Made by a program: the position numbers and the translations under genes
Part shown: in pieces, positions 18,354 to 27,587 of the stretch
Numbering within the stretch: position 1 is the stretch's first letter
Layout of the letters: every line of letters begins with the position of its first letter
The notes under the pieces: generated by a model
Database searches by the model: none
The model's input: only the letters and a program-made list of their open reading frames with translations
What the model was told of the DNA's origin: nothing
Source of the DNA: Paraburkholderia sp. UYCP14C
Lineage (GTDB): Bacteria > Pseudomonadota > Gammaproteobacteria > Burkholderiales > Burkholderiaceae
Assembly: GCF_004197395.1 (NCBI RefSeq)
Contig: NZ_SELS01000025.1
Location: forward strand, 55,039-119,038
Reading direction: 5' to 3'
Length of the DNA: 64,000 bases

Positions 18354-19379
18354 GTGATCATCGACATTCACGGCCACTACACCACCGCGCCCAAAGCGTT
18401 GGAGACGTGGCGCAACCGCCAGATCGCAGGCATCAAGAGTCCGTCCGAGATGCCGAAGGTGGCGGAATTGCAGATCAGCGACGACGAGCTGCGCGAGTCG
18501 ATCGAAAACAACCAGTTGAAACTGATGCGCGAGCGCGGCCTCGATCTGACGATCTTCAGTCCGCGCGCGAGCTTCATGGCGCACCACATCGGCGACTTCG
18601 AAATCTCGAGCACGTGGGCCGCGATCTGCAATGAACTGTGCTATCGCGTGAGCCAGCTGTTTCCCGAGAACTTCGTGCCGGCCGCGATGTTGCCGCAAAG
18701 TCCGGGTGTCGATCCGGCCACCTGTATTCCCGAACTCGTCAAATGCGTCGAGCAGTACGGCAATGTCGCGATCAACCTGAATCCCGATCCGTCGGGCGGC
18801 CACTGGACCAGCCCGCCGCTGTCGGACCGCTCGTGGTACCCGATCTACGAGAAGATGGTCGAGTACGACATTCCCGCGATGATCCATGTGAGCACGAGTT
18901 GCAACGCGTGCTTCCACACCACCGGCTCGCACTACCTGAATGCGGATACCACCGCGTTCATGCAATGCCTGACCTCGGACCTGTTCCGCGATTTCCCGAC
19001 GCTGCGATTCGTGATTCCGCACGGCGGCGGCGCGGTGCCGTATCACTGGGGTCGTTTTCGCGGCCTCGCGCAGGAGCTGAAAAAGCCCTTGCTGAAGGAC
19101 CATCTGCTGAACAACGTGTTCTTCGACACCTGTGTCTACCATCAGCCGGGTATCGATCTGCTTACGCGCGTGATTCCGGTGGACAACATCCTGTTCGCTA
19201 GCGAGATGATCGGCGCGGTGCGCGGCATCGATCCGGAAACCGGTCATTATTTCGACGACACGAAGCGCTACGTCGAAGCCGCGGACATGAACCCGGAGCA
19301 GCGCTACAAGATCTACGAAGGCAACGCGCGGCGCGTCTATCCGTGTCTGGACACCTTGCTGAAAACGAAGGGGCTGTAA
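18354..19379 (+). CDS. ligJ: 4-Oxalomesaconate hydratase, LigJ type (amidohydrolase superfamily)
   Basis: 341 residues, the same length as Sphingobium LigJ. LigJ hydrates 4-oxalomesaconate to 4-carboxy-4-hydroxy-2-oxoadipate in the protocatechuate 4,5-cleavage and gallate pathways. By count, the zinc and active-site residues known from LigJ (from memory) are all in place: His6 and His8 (DIHGHY), His178 (MIHVST), His223 (PHGGG) and Glu284 (SEMIG). The start is GTG preceded by GAGGA. The aldolase gene follows after two bases, which fits consecutive pathway steps. This is the amidohydrolase-type hydratase, not the unrelated GalB type of Pseudomonas. Confidence 0.9.
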   Translation: MIIDIHGHYTTAPKALETWRNRQIAGIKSPSEMPKVAELQISDDELRESIENNQLKLMRERGLDLTIFSPRASFMAHHIGDFEISSTWAAICNELCYRVSQLFPENFVPAAMLPQSPGVDPATCIPELVKCVEQYGNVAINLNPDPSGGHWTSPPLSDRSWYPIYEKMVEYDIPAMIHVSTSCNACFHTTGSHYLNADTTAFMQCLTSDLFRDFPTLRFVIPHGGGAVPYHWGRFRGLAQELKKPLLKDHLLNNVFFDTCVYHQPGIDLLTRVIPVDNILFASEMIGAVRGIDPETGHYFDDTKRYVEAADMNPEQRYKIYEGNARRVYPCLDTLLKTKGL

Positions 19380-19381
19380 TC

Positions 19382-20065
19382 ATGTATGAAATGGGAGTCG
19401 TCTATCGCAACATCCACCGCGCGGATGCCGACGTGGCCGCCAGACTCGGCGTCCTCGGCTCGGCCACCGTGCACGAAGCCATGGGCCGCACCGGCCTGCT
19501 CAAACCGTATATGCGCCCGATCTACACCGGCGCGCGCGCGAGCGGCACGGCCGTCACGGTGCTGCTGCAACCGGGCGACAACTGGATGCTGCACGTCGCG
19601 GCCGAACAGATCCGGCCGGGCGACATCGTCGTCGCGGGCGTCACCGCGGAGAGCACCGATGGTTACTTCGGCGATCTGCTCGCGACCAGCTTCAAGGCGC
19701 GCGGCGCGCATGCACTGATCATCGATGCCGGCGTGCGCGACGTCAGCGTGCTGAGCGAAATGAACTTCCCGGTCTGGAGCAAGGCGATCTCCGCGAAGGG
19801 CACGGTCAAGGCGACGCTCGGCTCGGTGAACATTCCGGTTGTGTGCGCGGGCGCACTGGTCACGCCGGGCGACGTCGTCGTCGCCGATGACGATGGCGTG
19901 GTCGTGGTGCCGGCTGCCGCCGCGCAGGCGGTGCTCGACAAGGCCGCGGCGCGCGAGGCCAACGAAGCCGAGAAGCGCGCGAAACTCGCCTCCGGCGTGC
20001 TCGGTCTCGACATGTACAACATGCGCGGGCCGCTCGAGCAGGCCGGCCTGCGTTACAAGGACTGA
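19382..20065 (+). CDS. ligK: 4-Carboxy-4-hydroxy-2-oxoadipate aldolase (LigK/GalC, RraA-like)
   Basis: 227 residues of the RraA/HMG-CHA aldolase family. It cleaves 4-carboxy-4-hydroxy-2-oxoadipate to pyruvate and oxaloacetate using a divalent metal. The active-site segments are G97-D98-L-L and IIDAGVRDV with Arg119-Asp120, expected for pyruvate enolate stabilisation and metal binding. Family enzymes also decarboxylate oxaloacetate. Its ATG is two bases past the ligJ stop. A 35-residue C-terminal tail ([15 protein letters not shown]...) typical of LigK rather than RraA supports the aldolase assignment. Confidence 0.9.
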   Translation: MYEMGVVYRNIHRADADVAARLGVLGSATVHEAMGRTGLLKPYMRPIYTGARASGTAVTVLLQPGDNWMLHVAAEQIRPGDIVVAGVTAESTDGYFGDLLATSFKARGAHALIIDAGVRDVSVLSEMNFPVWSKAISAKGTVKATLGSVNIPVVCAGALVTPGDVVVADDDGVVVVPAAAAQAVLDKAAAREANEAEKRAKLASGVLGLDMYNMRGPLEQAGLRYKD

Positions 20066-20070
20066 CAGGC

Positions 20071-20787
20071 GTGGTCGCAGAGTTCAACGCCCACGCGGCG
20101 CTCGCGCCGATCACCGGCATTTCGTCGATGGCGACGCGCCAGCTGCTGGCCGAACTCGCCACGTCGTACGAGCGACGCACGGGGCAGCGTGTCGCGATCG
20201 AATCGGTCGGCGGCGTCGATGCCGCGCGCCGGGTCGAGGATGACGAAGTATTCGACATCGTCGTGCTTGCCGCGGACGCGATCGAGCGGCTCGTCGTGAC
20301 GGGCTGCGTCGAGGCGGCGAGCCGCGTCGCGCTGGCGCGTTCCGGCATCGCGGCCGCGGTCGCGGCCGGACAAGCGCAGCCGGACATCGCGACCGCAGCG
20401 GCGCTGCGCGACGCGGTTCTCGGTGCGCGCAGCATCGGTTACTCGACGGGGCCGAGCGGCACGTATCTGCTGAAGCTGTTCGAACGCTGGGGTATTGCCG
20501 GGCAGATTGCGCCGCGCCTAGTGAAGGCACCGCCCGGTGTGCCGGTCGGTACGCTCGTCGCGCGCGGAGAAGTTGCGCTCGGCTTCCAGCAGACGAGCGA
20601 GTTGATTCACGTGCCGGGGATCGACGTGCTCGGCGAGCTTCCGGCCGCCGTCCAGTCCACCACGACTTTCACCGCCGCGATCTGCACGGTGGCGCGCCAG
20701 CGTAAAGCGGCGCAAGCGTTGCTTGCGTTTCTGGCCTCGCCCGAGGCCGACGGCGCAAAGCTGCAAAACGGCATGTCGCCCGTTTGA
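20071..20787 (+). CDS. ModA-like substrate-binding-domain protein without signal peptide
   Basis: 238 residues with the fold of periplasmic type-2 binding proteins: SSMATRQLLAELATSYERRTGQRVAIESVGGVDAARRV and SIGYSTGPSGTYLLKLFERWG, closest to molybdate-binding ModA. The expected export signal is missing; the GTG start is five bases after ligK and the fold begins near residue 10. No earlier in-frame start is available without running into ligK. So it is predicted to stay in the cytoplasm and to be translated with ligK. It could sense a pathway intermediate or have acquired an enzymatic role; ModA-type genes of this kind recur near such pathways (recollection, unverified). Confidence 0.7.
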   Translation: MVAEFNAHAALAPITGISSMATRQLLAELATSYERRTGQRVAIESVGGVDAARRVEDDEVFDIVVLAADAIERLVVTGCVEAASRVALARSGIAAAVAAGQAQPDIATAAALRDAVLGARSIGYSTGPSGTYLLKLFERWGIAGQIAPRLVKAPPGVPVGTLVARGEVALGFQQTSELIHVPGIDVLGELPAAVQSTTTFTAAICTVARQRKAAQALLAFLASPEADGAKLQNGMSPV

Positions 20788-20907
20788 GGGCCGGCGGCGC
20801 TCGCCGACCCCTGCTCTTCGAGCGACTGAAGCGGGCGCACACGCGCTGTTTATCGAAGCGCTCCGTTCGATGATCGCGGGGTCCGAACGCGATGAATGAA
20901 AGCGCGT

Positions 20908-21924
20908 TCAAACCAGCAGCTTGCCCCACTCGTAATCGATACGGTCCGGCGTGAAGGGCAGCACGCCCGCGCCGGGCGTGAATGTAAGTTCGCCGAAATA
21001 AACGAGGCCATCCGGCGCATACAGGTCGACGCGCACATAGTCGAAGTCTTCGCACAGGCGGGTCGCCACATCGAGCACGGACTGTAGGTGCGGCGGGCGC
21101 GGAGCGGGTGCCGCGCTGCGCTTGTAGTCGCCGATTGCGATATCGAGGTGATTCCAGTCGATGTCGTACACGTCCCCGTGCGTCGCGTTACCGAAGCGGT
21201 CGGAGATCACGAGGATATAGATGATCGGCCCCTCAGGCCGGCCACCAAAGCAGTGCACCTTGAAATCCGCCGGAATCTTGCCGTGCTGATCGAGCAGCAA
21301 CTGCTCGAAGAACACGCGCGGCTCGATCATCCCGTAGTGCCGTTCGCGACCCACGTAATAGAACTGGGTGCGCAGCCATTGGTCGGCGATTTTCTTCAGC
21401 TTCTCGAACGAAGTCTCCGATTTGTTTCTCACCACTTCGACGAAGCTGCTGCCGTGATTGGCTTTCATCACGAAAGCCTCGGGCAGCGCATCGAACACCT
21501 CAGGTGTGAATGCATCGGGCGCTGCGATCAGCGGTATCAAATGCTTGTCGCCGATTTTCCTGGCAATATACTCGCGCACCCGCAGCTTGTCGGTCAGTTC
21601 GACGAAGCGCGGATCAGGGTGAAGATTGCGCTGCAGGATCTTCTCATTGAACGTCACCGGATGAATGAGGTTCGGATAGCGGCCAACGCATTTGTGATGT
21701 AACAGGCTTAGGAAAACAGTGTCCGGCAACAGCGTTTTTGCCGCTTCCTTGATCTTTCTCGCCGTAGATGGCGGTTGCCCGTTCGCCGAATGCGCGCCGG
21801 CGTGCGAACCCGGCCGTTCGCCGGACGGAGCCACGGTGCTGTCACCGGACTGTCGGGCGGGCATTTTTTTCGGCGCGACGGACGCGTCTTGCGCGGCCAG
21901 CCCCGCGGATTTGATGATCGTCAT
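20908..21924 (-). CDS. TupA-like ATP-grasp protein
   Basis: 338 residues. The first ~50 residues are low-complexity and probably disordered; the rest is the TupA-type ATP-grasp domain found in polysaccharide and teichuronopeptide gene clusters (KCVGRYPNLIHPVTFNEKILQRNLHPDP, DKLRVREYI, EAFVMKANHGSS, RVDLYAPDGLVYFGELTFTPGAG). The ELTFTPGAG part supplies the metal-binding end of the ATP site. Family members are thought to ligate amino acids or similar groups onto surface polymers. It lies beside the exopolysaccharide locus, divergent from it, downstream of the AraC-type gene. Confidence 0.8.
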   Translation of the reverse strand: MTIIKSAGLAAQDASVAPKKMPARQSGDSTVAPSGERPGSHAGAHSANGQPPSTARKIKEAAKTLLPDTVFLSLLHHKCVGRYPNLIHPVTFNEKILQRNLHPDPRFVELTDKLRVREYIARKIGDKHLIPLIAAPDAFTPEVFDALPEAFVMKANHGSSFVEVVRNKSETSFEKLKKIADQWLRTQFYYVGRERHYGMIEPRVFFEQLLLDQHGKIPADFKVHCFGGRPEGPIIYILVISDRFGNATHGDVYDIDWNHLDIAIGDYKRSAAPAPRPPHLQSVLDVATRLCEDFDYVRVDLYAPDGLVYFGELTFTPGAGVLPFTPDRIDYEWGKLLV

Positions 21925-21957
21925 GTTTTAATCCCTTGGCGGTCGAGACGACGAGGC

Positions 21958-22023
21958 GTCCTCGGAGTAACAGGGAAATTGCAATCAAAGTGTCCTCGGA
22001 GTAACCGGGAATTGAAATCAAAG
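21958..22023. repeat. Imperfect 34-bp tandem duplication
   Basis: GTCCTCGGAGTAAC followed by a similar tail occurs at 21958 and again at 21992; the two units differ at a few bases. The second unit contains the stop codon of the AraC-type gene, so it looks like a duplicated gene end. Confidence 0.75.
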
Positions 22024-22989
22024 CGTCAGCGGCGCCTGCCGGAGCATCTCGGTCGCGGCGCTCCAGCTTTCCTCCGGCGTCAGCCAACGTTCATCCGCAT
22101 CCACGTGCTGTTGCGCACGGAATTGGGTCGGCGACATGCCATAGCGTTCCTTGAATAGGCGCCCGAGTCGATTGCCGTCGCCCATTCCGCAACGGCGCGC
22201 AATCTTGTCCACCGGCAAATCGGTGTTCTTCAGCATCGAGCGAACGATCTCGAAGCGTGTGCGCAGCAAATATTCGAGTGGCGTCATGCCGAACTCGCAT
22301 TTGAAGCGGCGCTGGAAGTTGCGCTTGCTCATTGCCACCGATTCGGCCGCCTGCGCAACCGAAATAGCCTTGCTGTAGTTCTCCTTGATCCAGCGCGCCG
22401 ATTCGCGAATCTTCTCCGTCGTCGTCGTGATGTTGACGTCGTCGAACTCCGAACGGCTTTTCTCGGCGTAGCCGGTCTGCAGGATGCGGCCGATCTTGCG
22501 GGCCGTGTCGGTATTGATGTCGCGCTCGATCTGCGCGAGTGCGAGATCGGTCGGCGTCACGTTGCTTTGCGTGCGTGCGGCGTCACCGCTGTCGTCGAAC
22601 AGAAAGATCGGCACGATCGATTGCAGCGGATCGTTGCAGACGACCGCGAGATTCGCACCCTGTTGCATGCCGAACGATGCGATCGATCCTTGCAGCGAGA
22701 TCCACGACAGAAAGCGGTCGTTCGATTCGGCGACTTCGGTGACGTCGCGGCACGCGACGAAGAACGCGTGAAAATCAGCGAGGCAGTACCGTTCGAGGCC
22801 TTGCGTCCAGATCGATATACCGGAGGAGCTGGTCACCAGACCGCCGCCGTCGGATACGACGGTAAACCGGTATGGCGCCTCTTCGCCAGCCGTTCTCTTG
22901 AACTCATTGGCAAGCCGAAACGCGTCGCCAATCGCGCCGGTACTTGCCATCGAACAATCCTGAAAGACGAATAGACCAATGTGCTTCAT
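22018..22989 (-). CDS. GlxA-like AraC-family regulator (DJ-1/PfpI plus HTH)
   Basis: 323 residues. Residues 1-185 form a DJ-1/PfpI-like domain (IGLFVFQDCSMASTGAIGDAFRLAN, FFVACRDV near residue 80, ending SDLALAQIERDI-type helix); residues ~215-310 hold two AraC helix-turn-helix motifs (ISVAQAAESVAMSKRNFQRRFK and VDKIARRCGMGDGNRLGRLFKERYGMSP). The ATG at 22989 with GGAG upstream is preferred over an overlapping GTG. It sits between the TupA-like gene and the large promoter region of the exopolysaccharide operon, so it is a candidate regulator of that locus. Confidence 0.85.
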   Translation of the reverse strand: MKHIGLFVFQDCSMASTGAIGDAFRLANEFKRTAGEEAPYRFTVVSDGGGLVTSSSGISIWTQGLERYCLADFHAFFVACRDVTEVAESNDRFLSWISLQGSIASFGMQQGANLAVVCNDPLQSIVPIFLFDDSGDAARTQSNVTPTDLALAQIERDINTDTARKIGRILQTGYAEKSRSEFDDVNITTTTEKIRESARWIKENYSKAISVAQAAESVAMSKRNFQRRFKCEFGMTPLEYLLRTRFEIVRSMLKNTDLPVDKIARRCGMGDGNRLGRLFKERYGMSPTQFRAQQHVDADERWLTPEESWSAATEMLRQAPLTL

Positions 22990-22992
22990 CAC

Positions 22993-23759
22993 GCGAGCTT
23001 CTCCAGTCAGGAAAATCTACGCATTGAGATTAGCGCAACGATTTGGGTGAGACGAGCTTGGCCGGCATGCGCGGGTGTTTTGGCGTAATCGTCAGGATCC
23101 CAGAAATTCTTACCTCGCTATTGGCCAAAATGCGTGCTACTAATTAACGTTGCGCGGCATTTTTTTCCCGATCAATTAGCGCGATTCTTGCAAGCCAGAC
23201 GAGCATAGATCGGCGGAATGCGCCGAGTGGCGTGGTTTCGGCGCGATTAGCTTGATAACGACAGCATTCCTTGCACTTTCACCCTGCAAATCGCGTTCTG
23301 TCGCGATGTACGGCGTCGCCCGTATAACTCTGTTACAGCAATTGCAGATCGCAACAAGCCTTTCCGGCTTCTGTTTCATTTGTAAAAGGCTCCGCATTAT
23401 CGGCCAATAGCACCCTACTTTGGGCCGCCGGCGAATGCCTCGATCCTTTGCGGACTATGCTTCACCGCAACATCGAGAGAGAAATTGTCAATCGCGGATT
23501 ACGTGAATGGCGGGCTTCGCATTCCCTGATTCGTGAGAAGAACAATCGGCAACGCTGCGGTGGATAAGCATTAGGTGTGTAGCTTTCCGTGCTTCGAGAG
23601 GTCCCGAACACGGCTCCCCGACCTAACCCGACACAGCACGTCGCTTCGCCGTGCTGCCAGCCAATCGAGGGCCTATCTGGCCGGCGGCATAAATAGCGAC
23701 GTGGCGACGCAAAGCGATCGTCGATCGTTTTGTTTCATCAACCTGCAAGGATCAGACCG
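22993..23759. other. Promoter region of the exopolysaccharide operon, no gene
   Basis: About 770 bp, less GC-rich than the flanking genes, with A/T-rich blocks near 23110-23180 and 23330-23400. No credible coding frame. A split inverted motif (GCGCAACG near 23034 and CGTTGCGC near 23150) is the only structure noticed. A long leader or several regulator sites would fit the position. Confidence 0.5.
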
Positions 23760-26081
23760 GTGGATTACTATCCGCAAAACTCGCTCTATCCCGCTGTTGA
23801 TACCGAGCGCAGACAACTCAGTGCCAGCGGGATGCTCACGCTAATGCGCGACCACATCTGGGAGATCGTGGTGACGACGGTCGTCGTCCTCACGCTCGCG
23901 GTCGCGTATCTTCTGATTGCTACACCCATCTATTCCGCCGACGTAATCATTCGTGTGGACCCACCCGAGCCAAATGCGCTCGGACTCGCGTTGCAGAACC
24001 AGGAACTGCTGCCGCCGCCGACACCATCGTCGGTAACCGAAATGGCGGTCATGGAGAGCCGCTCGGTTTTGCAGCCGGTCATCGACCAGTTCCGTTTCGA
24101 CATTTCGATAAAGCCCCACAAGCTGCCGGTGCTCGGCGACATCGCCGAAAAATTCGCGACGCCGGGACAACCCTCCGCGCCGTGGTTTGGGCTGAAATCG
24201 TTTGCATGGGGCGGCGAGCGCGTGCAGATCGCGTCGCTCGATGTGCCGCGCGAACTCGAGGAAGAGAAGCTGACTCTGACTGCGCTCGATAATGGCGGCT
24301 TCCAATTGCACGGGCCGTCCGGCGAGTTGCTGGCGAGCGGTACGGTGGGCATGCCGCTCAAGCAGAACGGCGTGTCGATGCTCGTGAAGGAACTCGATGC
24401 GCGGCCGGGCACGAAATTCGAAGTGGTCCGCTGGAACGAGCTGGATGCGATCAAGCGCTTCGATAACCTCGTCAAGATCGGCGACAAGGTGAAGGACTCG
24501 GGGCTGATGGAAATACAGTACCGCGACAAGAGCCCGGACAAAGCCGCGGCCGTCGCCAATGCATTGGGGCAGCAATACCTCACATCCGCGGTGGCGAGCC
24601 GGCAGGCAAACGACACGCAGACGCTTGCGTTCATTAACGGCGAGCTACCGCGCCTACTCGGCGATCTGCGAAAAAGCGAGGAAGCGCTGAAGAACTTCCG
24701 CTCGAGCGCGCAATCGATGCAGCCGACCAATGAGGCGCAAGCCTACTTGCAGGGCGGCCTGGATCTCGACAAGCAGATCGCGACGTTGCAATTGCAGCGC
24801 ACGCAAATGCTCGAGCGCTATACGCCGCAGAGCCGCTGGGTGCAGAACATCGACGAGCAGCTCGCGCAATTGAATCAAGCGAAAGCGAAATTCTCCGACC
24901 ATTTCAATGGCATGCCGGCGTCGGAACGCGCGAGCGTCGATCTGATCCGCGCGCAGAAGGTCGCCGAAACGGTGTATCTCGGCATGGTGCAGAAGGCCGA
25001 GCAATTGCAGGTACGCCGCGCCAGCACGACCGGCGGCGCGCACATTCTCGACCAGGCGATCAGGCCGCATATGCCTGTCATGCCGCAGCCGATTCTGGTG
25101 CTCGGCGGCGGGCTGGTGCTCGGTGTCGTGTCCGGCGTCGTGCTGGTCTTCATGCGCCGCCATGTGATGATCGGCGTGACGGATCCGCGCTACGTCGAGC
25201 GTCAGATGAGCGTGCCGGTGTTCGGCGAGGTTCTGTTCAGCCATCAGCAGCTGCTGCTCGATCGCGATGCGAACGCTGGGCGCAAAGCGCTACCGGCCGC
25301 GGCCGGGCGCGCCCAGCCGCCAATGCAGAAGAGTCTGCACGACATTCAGCTCGATGCCGGCATTCAGAACAGGATTCTCGCCGCACGCTTTCCGCACGAC
25401 ACGTCGGTCGAAGCCCTGCGCAGCGTACGGACCGCCGTCACGCGCGATCTCGCGCATGCGCGCAACAACATCGTGATGATCATCGGGCCCACGCCGTCCG
25501 CGGGCAAGAGCTTCGTCGCCGCGAATCTGGCGATCCTGCACGCGGAAGTCGGTTCGCGCGTGGTACTGATCGATGCCGATATGCGTCGCGGCCATCTCGC
25601 CTCGCTATTTAACGAGAGCAATCGGGGCGGCCTTTCGGAAGTACTGGCGGAGCGCATGCCGCTGCGTAATGCGTTGCGCTCGACCCACATCGACGGATTG
25701 ACGTTCCTGTCGTGCGGCGCGCGCCCGGAAAATCCCGCTGCACTTCTGATGAAGCCGCGCCTGAAGGACCTGCTCGAGCGGCTGTCGGGCCAGTTCGATC
25801 TGGTGATCATCGATACGCCGCCTTTCCTCGCGGTCACCGACGCATCGATCGTTGCGAACGAGGCGGGCGCGTCCCTGCTGGTGCTGCGCTCGGGCATGCA
25901 AAGCGAGGAGGAGATCGCCGACACGGTCAAAAAGATGGAGCGCGCGGAAGGGCGCATCGCGGGTGCGGTATTCAACGGCATTCCGCTGCGTCGAAGCACG
26001 AAGAATTACGGCTACGAAACGAACTATGCCAGCGATTTCGGCGAAAACGACATCGCGCCGCCAGCGCCGCGAGGCACCTGA
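23760..26081 (+). CDS. Wzc-type polysaccharide co-polymerase/tyrosine kinase
   Basis: 773 residues, normal for a proteobacterial BY-kinase (Wzc, EpsB, BceF). It controls polymer chain length and, through autophosphorylation, the Wzx/Wzy pathway at the inner membrane. An N-terminal membrane helix (about residues 37-57), a large periplasmic region with coiled coils (about 300-440) and a second helix (about 455-475) are followed by the kinase domain: Walker A GPTPSAGKS near 576, Walker A' VLIDADMR, Walker B LVIIDTPP. The tyrosine tail is short: Tyr750, Tyr752 and Tyr756. The start is a GTG after AAGGA; a TTG 30 bases earlier is less likely. Confidence 0.9.
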   Translation: MDYYPQNSLYPAVDTERRQLSASGMLTLMRDHIWEIVVTTVVVLTLAVAYLLIATPIYSADVIIRVDPPEPNALGLALQNQELLPPPTPSSVTEMAVMESRSVLQPVIDQFRFDISIKPHKLPVLGDIAEKFATPGQPSAPWFGLKSFAWGGERVQIASLDVPRELEEEKLTLTALDNGGFQLHGPSGELLASGTVGMPLKQNGVSMLVKELDARPGTKFEVVRWNELDAIKRFDNLVKIGDKVKDSGLMEIQYRDKSPDKAAAVANALGQQYLTSAVASRQANDTQTLAFINGELPRLLGDLRKSEEALKNFRSSAQSMQPTNEAQAYLQGGLDLDKQIATLQLQRTQMLERYTPQSRWVQNIDEQLAQLNQAKAKFSDHFNGMPASERASVDLIRAQKVAETVYLGMVQKAEQLQVRRASTTGGAHILDQAIRPHMPVMPQPILVLGGGLVLGVVSGVVLVFMRRHVMIGVTDPRYVERQMSVPVFGEVLFSHQQLLLDRDANAGRKALPAAAGRAQPPMQKSLHDIQLDAGIQNRILAARFPHDTSVEALRSVRTAVTRDLAHARNNIVMIIGPTPSAGKSFVAANLAILHAEVGSRVVLIDADMRRGHLASLFNESNRGGLSEVLAERMPLRNALRSTHIDGLTFLSCGARPENPAALLMKPRLKDLLERLSGQFDLVIIDTPPFLAVTDASIVANEAGASLLVLRSGMQSEEEIADTVKKMERAEGRIAGAVFNGIPLRRSTKNYGYETNYASDFGENDIAPPAPRGT

Positions 26082-26140
26082 GCGGGTGGAGACCTCGACG
26101 CGGTAAAGCGTGTTCGCGATGGCGCAAAACGGAGAATCAG

Positions 26141-27256
26141 ATGGCCTTTGCAATCAACGGAAAGTTTACTTCGCAGTCCGTCACGGGGGTTCAGCGCGTT
26201 GCGTACGAGCTGACCAGGGCCATGCAGATGCGCGCCGCGCCGGGTGACAAACCCGAAGTGTTCGTGCCGCAAAACGTGGTGGAGCCTGGCGCACAGCTCG
26301 AACCGCAACGGCGCTTTCCGTGGCTGCGCGGCACGCTGTGGGAGCAGATCACGCTGCCGATCGCCGCACGCGGCCTCACGCTGCTGAGTCTGTGCAATAC
26401 GAATCCGCTGTTCAAGCACGGGCAGATCGTGATGGTTCACGACATGGCCGTCTATGACGTGCCGGAAGGATTCTCGAGGAAATTCCGGCTCTGGTATCGC
26501 ATCTGTTTCACGCTATTGCCGCGCACGCATCCAATCGTTCTAACGGTGTCGACGTTTTCGAAGGCGCGTATCTGCCATCACCTGAAAATCGACGAATCAC
26601 GTGTGAAAGTGGTGACGCCCGGCGCGGATCATCTCGACCGGATCGTTTCCGACCCGTCGGTGCTGCAACGGCTCGGATTGAAGCAGGACGCTTATTGCGT
26701 GATCGTCGGCAGTCTCGACCCGCGCAAGAATCTGCGCGGCGTGCTGGCTGCGATCGCGCGGCTAGGGCATCTGAGCGACGTCAAATTCGTCATCGTGGGT
26801 AAAAAGAATCCGCGCATCTTCAGTAGCGCAGGCGTGGAGCATCCGGTGCATTCGCGGCAGATCGTGTGGGCCGGTTTCGTGTCGGACGGGGAGTTGAAGG
26901 CGCTGTACGAGAGCGCGGGATGCCTCGTGTTTCCGTCGTTGTACGAAGGTTTCGGTCTGCCGCCTCTGGAAGCGATGTATTGCGGCTGTCCGGTGATCGC
27001 GTCCGCGCGCACCTCGATACCGGAGGCGTGCGGCCATGCCGCGATGTACTGCGAGGCGACTTCCGCGGACGACATCGCCGCAAAGATCGCGAAGATGATG
27101 GGCGATGCCGGGCTTCGCCAAAGTTACCGCGTGGCGGGGCGCGCGCATGCGCGCGAGTTTCGCTGGGAGCGCGCGGCGCAACAGGTACTCGAACTCCTCG
27201 ATGTCCGGACCGGCGAGCGACTGGTCGAGCTGACGCCGCGCGCGTCCGCGAGCTAG
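26141..27256 (+). CDS. Glycosyltransferase family 4
   Basis: 371 residues with GT-B fold. The C-terminal donor-binding half carries GSLDPRKNLRGVLAAI and the E-x7-E signature in YEGFGLPPLEAM, followed by CPVIASARTSIPEACG. The N-terminal acceptor domain (INGKFTSQSVTGVQRVAYEL) resembles mannosyl- and rhamnosyl-transferases of the GT4 WbaZ/RfaB kind. The start follows GGAGA and is 59 bases after the kinase gene. It adds one sugar to the lipid-linked repeat unit on the cytoplasmic face. With a GDP-mannose enzyme in the locus, mannose is a plausible donor sugar. Confidence 0.85.
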   Translation: MAFAINGKFTSQSVTGVQRVAYELTRAMQMRAAPGDKPEVFVPQNVVEPGAQLEPQRRFPWLRGTLWEQITLPIAARGLTLLSLCNTNPLFKHGQIVMVHDMAVYDVPEGFSRKFRLWYRICFTLLPRTHPIVLTVSTFSKARICHHLKIDESRVKVVTPGADHLDRIVSDPSVLQRLGLKQDAYCVIVGSLDPRKNLRGVLAAIARLGHLSDVKFVIVGKKNPRIFSSAGVEHPVHSRQIVWAGFVSDGELKALYESAGCLVFPSLYEGFGLPPLEAMYCGCPVIASARTSIPEACGHAAMYCEATSADDIAAKIAKMMGDAGLRQSYRVAGRAHAREFRWERAAQQVLELLDVRTGERLVELTPRASAS

Positions 27257-27587
27257 CGATGGGTGAACACGAACATGGATCGCATGAAGACCCGTGCTGG
27301 CAGAAGACGTGCATTGCGCCCACGCGCTGCATTGGCGCCGGGCGCGGCCGCGCCGCCGTCGAAGCTCGGACCCGCTTTTGCCCTGGTACGGGACCCAACG
27401 CCGACGAACCCGCGCGTCCACATGAGGTCTGATCTGATCGGCACGAACGGCTGGCCCGGATCGACCGCGGACATCGCGATGTGGCGTCGCTCGGCAAATG
27501 CCTTCGCTTCCCGGCAACGACCTCGTTATATCGCCAACCCGCACGCGCGCCGTGGCGTCGCAGGACGCTGAGGCGAAGGAGGAAGGC
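27257..27587 (+). other. 331-bp gap inside the exopolysaccharide operon
   Basis: GC-rich, between the glycosyltransferase and the flippase. Open frames here are arginine-rich and lack family features, so no gene is called. No terminator-like hairpin with a T-run was seen. Confidence 0.5.
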
